This document shows, piece after piece, positions 1-9,676 of a stretch of DNA of 64,000 nt. The stretch comes from Peribolospora baueri (Eukaryota; Basidiomycota; Peribolosporomycetes; Peribolosporales; Peribolosporaceae): contig JAMDHS010000017.1 in NCBI GenBank assembly GCA_029717555.1, positions 62,001 through 126,000 on the forward strand, given 5' to 3'. Both the position numbers and the translations under genes were made by a program. The notes under the pieces were generated by a model. It was not told the DNA's origin, made no database searches, and saw nothing but the letters and a program-made list of their open reading frames with translations. The stretch's first letter is position 1. Every line of letters starts with the position of its first letter.

Positions 1-1
1 T

Positions 2-493
2 TCCATCCTCCCTCCGCCCGCGCTCGACATCCTCGGCGGAAGTCCCGAACCTCCGGTGCCGGAAATTCCGGCCATGTTCGCCAAGAAGCCGGTGGGATAT
101 GAGAAGCAGCTCCACGTGTACGCGGTGCAGAGCCTCGTAAGTGTCGTCTCTGTCGTGTGTTCTTCCCAAAGCTAATCAGCTTGGGCCAGGCAGACCGGAC
201 CGGACTGGACCGGCGGTGGCTGACTCGAGTTCCTTTGCACTCCGCCCTCGCCTTCACATCCTCTTTCAGCGGGAATACGAGTCGACCGTTATCGTGAGTT
301 TCGGGAGACCGGTTCCTGACGTCCATGCCTACCTTGCCTTTTTCACTCTGCGCGCAAGCTCACGGTTTTTCACGACTTTTTTTTTTACTCTCTTCGCTGG
401 GAACAGGAACACGACGACTTCTTCTCCAACCCGGAAAACACCACCGTTCCCCGTCTCGCCGTCTCCTGGCCCAACTTGTGGAGCAACGATTGA
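2..493 (+). CDS. C-terminal end of an unrecognised protein (partial)
   Basis: These are the last three exons of a gene that begins left of the window: 2-136, 270-293 and 407-493, with the TGA stop at 491-493. The introns have donors gtaagt and gtgagt and pyrimidine-rich acceptors ending in cag. The 81 visible residues run from a proline-rich stretch (SILPPPALDILGG) through a charged part (EKQLHVYAVQSLREYES) to a hydrophilic end (SWPNLWSND). Both splice junctions keep one open frame, which supports the model, and the middle exon is only 24 nt. I do not recognise the family and propose no function. The gene converges on the F-box/WD40 gene that ends at 806. Confidence 0.6.
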
Positions 494-805
494 ACGATCG
501 AGCTTTCTTGCCTTTCCCTCGTCACATCGCACGTTCCTCGCACCACTTTCATCACTCTTTCCCCTCCCTTCCCTTCGTCTTTGTTCGCTACCTATTACCC
601 CGTCAGCTGGAGTTCCTTTCGTATTCTTTCCGCCGTGTACCTCTTGCTCGCTCTTCCTTTGCAATCTCTCGTTCGGACCGGGTTCTTTTTTTTTTTTTTT
701 TCGCTCAGGATACACTCCTTGGCGAGAAACGCATTCTCCACACGTTCCAATCTAATGACGACTCGATTTACATCCCGTCGCACGTCCCGTCCATCAGTCC
801 GTCAG
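494..805. other. Convergent intergenic region, T/C-rich
   Basis: This is the space between two convergent 3' ends. It contains poly-T/pyrimidine runs (for example near 685-700) and fits 3' untranslated sequence. The open frames that cross it are low-complexity shadows. I see no gene here. Confidence 0.5.
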
Positions 806-2492
806 TCAGTCGGAGCAATCGGACGTCGTGCGCAGCTGCATGTCCCGATGAAGGTAGAACGAGGGCCACAGAAATTTGGACCCTTGTTGCTGCTTCCTCC
901 TTCCCCTCCGCCGCCCGTCGTTCATCGGCACCGGCACGTCCGCCACCCCTTGCCGGGGAGGAAATTGCTCGGGGGCAAAGTCGAGAGTGAAGAGACGGTC
1001 GTCGACCGCTCCCCAGACGCGGGAGTGCTCGAGCGCCACCGAATACACCGGCGAGCTCCGCGGGTGGGCGGCGAAGATGGACCAGCCTTCCTTGGGCATC
1101 CTCCTGTCCCACACCTTGACGCTGCTGTGCCGCGCCGTGCCGGCCACGACGTGGCAGTCGTGTCCGCCACCTTGTTCCAGGCAGTACACACTGCTGTTGT
1201 CCATCGGGTCCAGAAGGGCGAGCGATGGACAGAGTCCTCGCGATCGTGTGCCATCGTCTCTAGAGAGGGTGACGGCGGGGCAGCGCGTGTCGTACAGTCG
1301 CACCACGCCGTCGTACCAGCCGGTCAGGATGGTGTAGGGCTCGTAAGGAGGCGAGGAAAGCCCATACACCGCCGACATTCTCGCCGTGCCAAACAGAGAT
1401 ATCGGGCTCTCTAGCAATCCAGTCTCGGTCAAAGTGAACATCTGGACGGGCGGGGGGAACGGGCGGGGTGGCGAATGTCAGATGGCCCGGAACAAGAGTT
1501 GCTTGGCCCGTTCCAACCGGTTGGTCGGTCGAATAGCTCACCTGAAGCGGGTCCCTCCCCTTCGTGCCCACCGTCAAAGACTTCCGTGGTCCTCGCAAAG
1601 ACAGCGCGGCGCTCCAGGGTCGACCTGGCAATGACACCGAGCCAAGTGGACGCCACTCGGGATCTCTTCGCTCCGAGTCGTACACTGACACGGTGCCATC
1701 TCTGGAAGCGACGGCGATGAGACCATCTTCTGCGTGTAGAGCTTGAATCGCAGAGCCCGTGGCTGGCCTCTTCGATAGCGGAAGATGGCTTGGCCCAGCT
1801 CGGCCACCAGCACAAACCACAGCGTCGTTGTCTCTTCGTCCCCGCCCTCCATTGCCGTTGATGGACCTGGGCTTTTCCTTCTCCTTCCAGCCTTTCTCCT
1901 CTTGCAAAGCGTCCAGATCCAAGAGTTGCACCGCGCCGTCCGCCTGACCGACGACCATGCGACCACCTGAGCGATCGAGAAAGGCGCTGGCGGTCACGTC
2001 CTGGAATCCGACTTTGGCGCCGATGTTCTGCTTGACGGCGTCGAACAACTGGAGAGATCCGCCTCTTCGCCGAACGGAGTCCGCATCCCATAATCGTAGT
2101 TCCCCTCCACTCGTAAGAACAATTCTCCTCTCTGAGATCCGGATCAGTGGCGGGACGTGGTGACCTCTGCCAGGAAGACCGAGTTGCTGGCCGACGACTC
2201 TCCGCGAGCCCCATGCCCGGTCGACCTCGACGAGGAAGCGCGCTCGCTGAAGCCAAGAGCGCTGCACAAGGTCTGAAGGGAAGGCGACCGTGTTCCGAGG
2301 CCGTGCCAGCACGAAGCCTCGCCACCCAAACTCGACCACAAATGCGCGCAGAGTGCGGCTCGTGCGCGACAGCGCGGCTAGCGCTTGAGCGTCAAGCCGG
2401 GCGCAAATCAGAAGAAGTACGTCGGCAGGAAGGTCGGGAAGGGAAGCGGGTTGTTCACGTAAATCGCCCTTGGTCATTGCGATGCCGGACAT
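806..2492 (-). CDS. F-box protein with WD40 repeats
   Basis: The two exons, in transcription order, are 2492-1542 and 1441-806. The intron has donor gtgagc and acceptor gtccag, and the join falls on a codon boundary, giving 528 residues. An F-box lies near the N-terminus (LPADVLLLICARLDAQALAALSRTSRTLRAF, split here as LPADVLLLICARL plus DAQALAALSRTSRTLRAF). It is followed by WD-like repeats such as GGELRLWDADS, DGTVSVYDSE, DGVVRLYDTR and SVKVWDRRMP. F-box proteins of this layout usually act as substrate receptors of SCF (Skp1-Cullin-F-box) ubiquitin ligases, with the beta-propeller binding the substrate. The substrate cannot be read from sequence. I chose the ATG at 2492 because the frame upstream offers only GTG; an additional short 5' exon is possible. 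It lies in tandem behind prefoldin 5 with about 150 bp between them. Confidence 0.8.
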
Positions 2493-2644
2493 GGACACGA
2501 ATACTAAGACGTCGGGCGTGGCGAGCGAAAAAGTCGGGACTCGCCAACACTCACGTATGCCTTATCTCATCATTCGATCATATCACGTGCGAGGCTTCCG
2601 CTTTTTAATCATACAGGAAAGAGCTCAAGCAAAAACTTTGGGAA

Positions 2645-3596
2645 TCATCGTGCAGCCTGGGCGCCGGCCGCTTGCTGCTCCGCCATCTTCACCTGGACGA
2701 TCGTGGGGAATTGGAAGAGTGTGAGTTCTTCTGAGCACATACGCAGTGGGAAGGGGGACGCCTTACCTGCATGACCTGAGAGTGCGCCGAAGACAGTCGT
2801 GGAGAACACGGATGGCGAAGGACGGGGAGCCAAAGTGTCAACCGATCTTCCTTCACCCTTGCAACTGCTCAAGGAGAGCCTCACCTCGATGACCACCCGC
2901 AAGTTATCCTGCTTCCTCTCAATTGTCTCCTGCAGCGTATCCAGCTTCTCCTTCACGAAATTCACCTTGTTCGTGAACAACGACTTGGCGTCCGCAGTCG
3001 TCTGTTCGAGAAAGCGATGTGGAATTTCTCTCTGAGTACCTGAAGCGTCTCAAGGGCCGTGAACGCCTTACCGATCGCTGGCTCACCTTTTCAACAAAGT
3101 AGCCTGTCCCAATGTCCACGACGACATTCTCAAAATCCGTGATTTTACCGGGGACGTAAAGTGACCCCGTGAGCGGAACCAGGACGGTTCTGTCTAAAAT
3201 AGAGAAGTGAACGAGAACAAACCGCGGCGGTCATTCCACATAACATGGGCAGACGAAGAAAAGAAAGTAAGGATAGCTGCGTATATCGATGTGACAAGGC
3301 GAAAAGGGTATAACCTTCTTACCTTTGTTACTGCTCTTGATGGATTCGACGCTCTCTATGCTGCTCCGGAACTTTGCCTGGGCCTGCTTTAACTGGGCGA
3401 ACGAGTTGGTGAGGTGGGAGAGCTCCTCGTCGAGCTGTCGCTTGACGTCCGCGAGCTGGTCGGTGATCGAGATTCCAGCGTGTGAATGACCATGGTTACA
3501 CCTGCACTGGAGTCGTGGAAGAAAAGAAGCGGTAACGGTTCTCACCTGAGGGAGGTCCAGGTCGGTCACCTCGACCGGCTGTCCTTGTCCAGACAT
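2645..3596 (-). CDS. GIM5: Prefoldin subunit 5
   Basis: The six exons, in transcription order, are 3596-3546, 3455-3323, 3193-3087, 3001-2885, 2775-2767 and 2692-2645. They give 154 residues, the same length as human PFDN5. The family signature is clear: the start reads DLDLPQLADVKRQLDEELSH, the conserved beta-hairpin core reads TVLVPLTGSLYVPGK and VVDIGTGYFVEK, and long coiled-coil helices flank it. Prefoldin is a cytosolic hexamer that hands unfolded actin and tubulin to the chaperonin CCT; PFD5 is one of its two alpha-type subunits. Exon 5 is only 9 nt (Val-Met-Gln) and is needed to reach the family's C-terminal helix. An upstream acceptor for exon 2 would add about 16 residues that the family lacks, so I rejected it. 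The gene is head-to-head with the tRNA-queuine enzyme. Confidence 0.93.
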
Positions 3597-3749
3597 GACT
3601 GCTGATGCGACGTGATGTCCAGGAAAATCGTCCGAACCCGAGGAGATGAGATGCATCGTCTGGCGCCGCGCCGCAGCAGCTCGGGCCTAGCGAGGTCGCG
3701 GCTACTACCACTTGACGGACAAAGCAGAACGACGACCGTCAGCGCCGAG
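3597..3749. promoter_or_regulatory. Divergent promoter, PFD5 / queuine transferase
   Basis: These 153 bp separate the two start codons, so both promoters and both 5' leaders must lie here or extend into the genes. I see no TATA element. Co-regulation is an inference from spacing only. Confidence 0.55.
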
Positions 3750-5823
3750 ATGAGGTTCGAGTTAGTTGCCAAAGTCAGTGGAGCTGGAGCAAATGAGTGA
3801 GGAGAGGTTTAGGCCAATTTCGTGTTCTGAGATCTTAAGAGCCCGTTTCTCTCTTCGCAGTGCTCGACAACGATGGCGAGGGCGGCGCGAATGCACCTCC
3901 CCCACGGCGTGACCGACGTCCCTGCCTTCATGCCCGGTGAGGAAGCAGTGATGAAGGACTTGATTCGAATAGACACCAATTCTGACCTGCTGTTCCTGTC
4001 GGTAGTCGGCACCGGGGCTACTTTGAAAGGGCTCAGTGAGCGCGTCTCGGTCAGCCAATCCTGCCCAAACCAGCTTGCTTTGCTGACTTGCCGCGACTCC
4101 TCTAGCCTACCAACAGCTCGAGTCTCTAGGCATCACGCTCATCCTCAACAACACCTTCCACCTTTCTCTTAAGCCCGGCAAGGAGACGTTGGACAAGGTT
4201 GGCGGAGCGCATAATTTCCAGGGATGGAGGCACAACCTCCTCACGGACAGCGGCGGCTTTCAGATGGTGTCGCTGCTTGCCCTCAGCTCGATCACGGAGG
4301 AAGGAGTCAGGTTTTTGAGTCCTTTCGATGGCGAGCCGACGTTGTTGACGGTGAGGTCCAAAACATGATGACACCCTTCAAAGCCGGTCTCGCCGTTTCT
4401 GAATCGTCTCCCTTGCGCGTCTGCTTCCCATTGCCAGCCTGAGATGTCCATATCGTTACAGCATTCAATTGGCAGTGACATCATTATGTCAGTCGCCATC
4501 GGAGACCATCTTGATGACTGTGTTCTAACCGTTTATGCGACCCGCTCGTCTCTTTCCCTTCTCAAATTCCCAGGCAGCTCGACGACGTAGTCCACTCCCT
4601 GACGACCGGCCCCCGCGTCGCCGAAGCAATGGAGAGGTCGGTACGCTGGCTAGATCGATGCATCAAGTATCACCACGACAGCGGCCGGAGCGACCGACAG
4701 AACCTCTTCGCTATCGTTCAGGGTGGTCTGGACGAGGACCTTCGAGCGAAGTGTCTTGACATGATGCTAGAGCGGAGAGACGGCGTGGCTGGCTATGCAA
4801 TTGGGGGTCTGAGCGGTGGCGAGGCCAAAGACGTGTTCACAAAGATGTGTGTCCGCTCGCTGAACGTACCCAGCGTGGACATCACGTCGGCTCATGCTCA
4901 TTCTTTTGCCCTTTTGATCTTTCAAAAGCGTCAGACAATGCACTGAACGATTACCGGAAGATCACGTACGATATTGTATGGGTGAGTTTGGTTTTATCTT
5001 ATTCATTTTTACTTTGTGTTGCGCCTTTCTTAGTATGGACAGCCTTTGCGACGGCGCGCTGATGCTGATCTCCTCGCATCGCTCTACTCCGTAGGCATCG
5101 GATTCGGCGAAGGTCAGTACACCCGTTACACGGCGATTTTCTTCACCTTTTCAGGAGATCACTATCGCAAACCATTACGTTTTTTATACGCGCATCACAG
5201 ATCTGCTTGTATGTGTGGCGCTCGGTGTAGACATCGCCGACTGCGTAAGTGCAACAAAGAGCTTCCTTTCCAGCAAGCACCTCGTTGTGGAGCTGACGTG
5301 CGAACACGGTTTGAACTTTACAGGTGTTCCCGACAAGGGTAAGACAACCGTGCCAGCTGTCAGGCGAAAGAGTGACATTACATCTCACGCATTTCTTTTC
5401 ATACCGTAACAGACGGCACGCTTCGGCATCGCACTCTCGTTTGACGGCCCCATGAACCTCAAGCTGCGCCGATACTCGCAAGATATGTCCGTCATAGACG
5501 ACACATGCCCTTGCCCTGCTTGCTTAAAGGGCAAAGGTACGCCTCGTGCACTGTTGCACATGCAGGCTGGCAAAGAAACGGCGGCGGCACACCTACTCTC
5601 CATGCACAATCTGGCATACCAAGCGAGAGTGATGACCGGAGCGAGAGAAGCCATCATAGAAGACAGGTTCCCAGAGTATTTGCAGACTTATTTCGCTCGC
5701 TTCTTCAAGGCCAGGCCACCAAAATGGGCCGTGGACGCTTTGCGAGGTGTGGGTGTCCATATTCAGGGAGACGCTGTGGAGGGTGATGGGACGGTGTGGG
5801 AATACTCGGACAAACGTTTGTAG
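3750..5823 (+). CDS. QTRT1: Queuine tRNA-ribosyltransferase, catalytic subunit
   Basis: There are eleven exons: 3750-3773, 3861-3936, 4006-4035, 4106-4350, 4438-4487, 4574-4846, 4929-4981, 5095-5112, 5201-5244, 5324-5338 and 5413-5823, giving 412 residues. The enzyme swaps guanine 34 of GUN-anticodon tRNAs for queuine. The visible family blocks are [17 protein letters not shown], the catalytic-base motif [29 protein letters not shown], the nucleophile motif IADCVFPTRTARFG, and the zinc site CPCPAC followed by SMHN. Eukaryotic enzymes pair with QTRT2, which is not in this window. Fungi do not make queuine, so this implies salvage; S. cerevisiae lacks the pathway. Exons 8 (18 nt) and 10 (15 nt) are microexons, and three donors read GTCAGT. 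The exon 6/7 junction (acceptor after 4928) is the least certain. The gene converges on DBP10, 85 bp away. Confidence 0.93.
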
Positions 5824-5908
5824 AAGGCCTCCCTCGGACATTAACTGATGTGCTGCCGGCATCCAGCATGTAGGATGGAAATCATAGGTATAGATGTACA
5901 CGTAAACA

Positions 5909-8900
5909 TCACTTTTTCCCCTTCCGGCGCGGTGCCCTGGCATTCTTGATCCTCCGCTTTTCCTTCAACTGCCGTTCTTTATGGATCTGCTGCACCGACT
6001 TGAGCTCGCTCTTGACCTTGCCCATCGGCTTGCCTACGTTGCGACCGCCCCGTATACCGCCTTTCGCCGCCCTGCCGCCGCCCTTGCTCGAACCCGCCGT
6101 CGAATCCTCTTCCCTACCTCCAGACGCCGCCTTGATCTTGTTCGGCTTGGGCTTGTAGTCTTTGGCCCACTTGTCCAAAGGCTTGGCCTCCTTGAACTGG
6201 TTGTGCCGGTACTTGCGTCCTCCAGAGAACATGTCACGGCCTTTCGAGCTCTCCGTCTCGCCGACCTTAGGGAGATCAACCTTGCGTGCCTTCTTCCACT
6301 CATCAAACCTCCCCGAGCGGAAGCTGGCGGGTAGCTTGACGCCAGACTCGGTCTTGATGAGTTTCTTGTTATCCGACCCCACGCCGTCGCCCTTGATGAA
6401 CTTCTTCTTCTTAGAGTCCCAGCGAGTCACGTTCGGGCGCTGGCTCGTTGTGCCAAAGTTGGAGTCGTCTCCAGTCAGGTCAAACGTCGCGGTGCGGGCT
6501 TGCTCAGCGAAGGTGGATCCGGACTTGAGAGAGTACCTGAAAAGAAATCAAAGCGAGTGTGCACGCAAATGTAAGCGTGCTCGAAAGAAAACCTTCAAGG
6601 GTTAGTCTGCGTCACTCACCCTTTCTCCGAGTATCCTTCCTTGGGCTCATAGGACAAATAAAACTCTGGGTCCCGGAAATCCCGTCGACCTTCCTGTTTC
6701 TTTGATGAGGACATATCAAACACCTCCTAGGTACCCGGAGAGAATGCCGGCTCAGCACGCCGGTCTTCAGCTTTTGTAAAACATCAGTCCTACGCTAACT
6801 CACCGCAATGTCATCCTCGTCCGCCTGTGCGAACGGCTGGAGCTGCATGATATCGTCATCTGACGCATCTGCGGCATCCTCCTCCACGCCTGCTTGTGCT
6901 GCACCTGCATCGCTCGCACCGCTGACAGTAGCGGCCTTTTTCAGCTTATTCGACAAGGTCTTCCTGCGTTCCTTCATCAACTGCGCCCCTGGCGTTTTGC
7001 CGCGAGTGCCGACCTCAAAAACAGTTTCTTGCGGCCGGAAAGAATTGACCGCCGACAAAAGAGAAGCCCGGGCTGCTGCCATTGAGGCATTGATACTTGT
7101 CGAGGGAGTACGAGCACTGGCCACGGCGGAAGCTGAACCAGAGATAACGTCTGAGCTTCGACCTGGCGCATTCGAGATGCCATCAGAAGACCGAGCTTCG
7201 CCGCCGGTGCCTGGGTCTGTACTTCGCAGACCGCAAGCCTCCCGGTGAGTGAATACGCGATGGACTGCCATCTCCTCCTCAATGCTTCCCGCCAGGCCCC
7301 ATTGTCGTCCTTGATCGGCCTTCAACATTTCCTTTGCCCTCCGGTAGCTTTCCTGGCTAGCTTTGCCCTGGCTGCGCTCGTACATGCCCTGTGCTTTGCG
7401 TACGACGTCTTTGAGCATAGGCAAGGAGGTCGCCGTGGCTGAATCAGCATGGAAGAGCGATGAAATGATGTACTCGTTTTCCGCGTCGAGGAGGTCTCGT
7501 GGGAGAGTGCCAAGAACAAGGTTGCTTCGAAGGTCATCCAAATTAGCTTGTGAAACCCCCTGCTGATGCTGCGAAGAGCTGTGGAGAGGACGGCCGAGGA
7601 ACAGCTGCAGGTCGAGCAGGTAAGGAAGTTCCGTGTTGGTGACCAAAGTCCAGGCATAGCCTTTCCTACCCGCCCTGGCTGTCCGTCCGACTCGGTGGAT
7701 GAAGACCCGACTACTTGTAGGGAAGTCGTAGTTGATCACATTCTCGAGGATAGGCAAGTCGATACCGCGGGCCGCTACGTCAGTGACGACAAGCACATCC
7801 GTCAAACCTCGACGGAAGCGGTCCATCTGCAGCATGCGAGCCGTCTGGTCGAGGGACGAGTAGATGTGGGAGCAAGAGTAGCCAGCGGTCGAGAGCAGGA
7901 GAGTGAGGTATTCGACGTGATGTTTGGTGGCGGTGAAAATGATGGTATGATGCGGCTTGAGCGATTCTGGCACACGAGACCCTAATCCGCGCTTGCGCTT
8001 CTTGAATGCCCGTTTGGTACCTGGCTCCTCCTCGTCGTCATCCTTCCCCCGCTGGGACGACGCCGGCTGAGCTAATGGCACGCCGACGACCTCCCGAAGC
8101 AAAACCAAAAGGGCTGCCTCCTTTTCCGCCGGCTTGACGCTGAAAAAGCCCATGCTCAAGCCCGCACTAATCTTAGTCTCTGCGTCGAGACGAACCAGCT
8201 TCGGGTTCTCTTGCAAGCCCGCCTTGGCGAACTCGACCAGAGATTTGGGAAGGGTAGCAGAGAAAAGGAGCGTCTGCCTCGTCGGGGGGAAACGGAGAAG
8301 GATTTCTCTTAACTGGAGCTCGAAGCCCATTTCGAACAAGCTGGGTTCAAAACAAGGGGACAAAATTGTCAAACGCAGTCAGAAACGACCGATATTGGGA
8401 TAAGAGCCAAACTCACCGATCAGCCTCGTCGAAAACGACGTATTCCGCAGATTTCAAGTCCAGATTCATTTCAACGACCAGATGAAGAAATCGGCCCGGG
8501 GTCGCAATGATGCTATGAAAAAACAAAGGTGTGGAATTGAGCGTATGGTGCAAGGAATAGTTTGGCGAACGCCGCACTCACACATCTGAATTCTGGGCTA
8601 TCATGCCGAACTGATCGTCAAGACTGTCGCCTCCAACGATGAGACCCCACCGAATTGACTCCTTGCTGGAACTGTCGTCCGCGCCTCCACTCTCTGCGCC
8701 ACGTTCTGCCTTCCAACCCCGCGCAAGCTCCTTTCCGACGCGCAAAATCTGCAGGGCGAGCTCGCGGCTGGGAACGAGGATGACGGCCTTAGCGCCAAAG
8801 GTCTGCGAGTGACGACCTTGGAGACGCTGCAAGAGTGGAACAATGTACGCGAGCGTTTTTCCTGAGCCAGTGCGAGCCATACCAACCAAGTCACGAGGAG

Positions 8901-9433
8901 GACTGGCCATAATTGAGGGAATTGTTAGACGCTGGATTGGAGTTGGGGTGGTGTAGCCACGTAGGAGGAGAGCACGCAAGAGAGAGGGGTGCAAGCCTGG
9001 TCGCAGTTTGAATTTGAATTAATCCGATGTTAGGGAGCCAGATAAGAAAGAGAATCGATAATAACAGCAAAGATAACAACTTACCCATGCTCTGAAAACT
9101 GCCTCCACCTACGACGCCGCCAGCAGCAAGCTTGTTTTTACCCTTCCCCTTCAGCGCCTTCTTAAGCACGGCGCTCCCCTCCTTGACGTTTCGTTTGCCC
9201 ATCGCCTGTGCAATAAACTCTTCGTCGTCGTCCTCGTCTACATTAAAGGGCTGCGTCTCCATTTTTGCCTTGCCTTTGCCCTTTCCCTTCTCCTTAGATG
9301 AAGGAGGAGCGGAAGGCAACAGAGACGACGTAATATCGACGTCGGCCTCCGCGTCCAAGTGAAGGTTCCGGCTCCCTTCGTTCGACTCGTCGTCGTCGGA
9401 ATTGAGGCCCATAAAATCCAGGTTGGGTGCCAT
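5909..9433 (-). CDS. DBP10: ATP-dependent RNA helicase Dbp10 (DDX54 family)
   Basis: The six exons, in transcription order, are 9433-9085, 8996-8582, 8512-8417, 8340-6804, 6726-6620 and 6536-5909, giving 1043 residues. The DEAD-box motifs are all present and in order: Q motif [12 protein letters not shown], motif I ARTGSGKT, Ia PSRELALQ, Ib TPGR, II DEAD, III SATLP, V ARGIDLP and [15 protein letters not shown]. The C-terminal region ([12 protein letters not shown], then a Lys/Gly-rich tail ending RAPRRKGKK) matches the Dbp10 C-terminal domain. The N-terminus is acidic ([10 protein letters not shown]). Yeast Dbp10 is a nucleolar helicase needed for 60S subunit and 25S rRNA maturation. The gene is divergent from UTP13, another ribosome-assembly gene. 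Confidence 0.95.
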
Positions 9434-9676
9434 GTTGAGAGGCAGTAACGAAAATACTAGAAAGCTGTGGTTAGAGGCTGGTGAGATGGCTCACGAACGA
9501 CAAGGCGTCGTCTCTCTCTCAAGCCGAAAAGACTGCGGCGACGGCCAGACGACTTGCCGCAGCTTTCTAAGAGTACTCTTCTTTCTGTTCCAGCTGCTCA
9601 GACATCTTCCCTCCCATCTTCGCTACCCACTAACTTGGCAAGGCGATCTCAGCGTTGGAGACACCTATCAGCAAAA
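9434..9676. promoter_or_regulatory. Divergent promoter, DBP10 / UTP13
   Basis: These 243 bp lie between two start codons of ribosome-biogenesis genes. A pyrimidine-rich stretch (about 9565-9615) precedes UTP13. I see no TATA box and no perfect match to the yeast PAC or RRPE motifs. Confidence 0.55.

Noticed and set aside
3231-3656. Read-through frame of 141 codons over prefoldin exons 1 and 2
   Set aside because: It translates intron 1 and ends inside intron 2. The spliced model matches the family at every junction.
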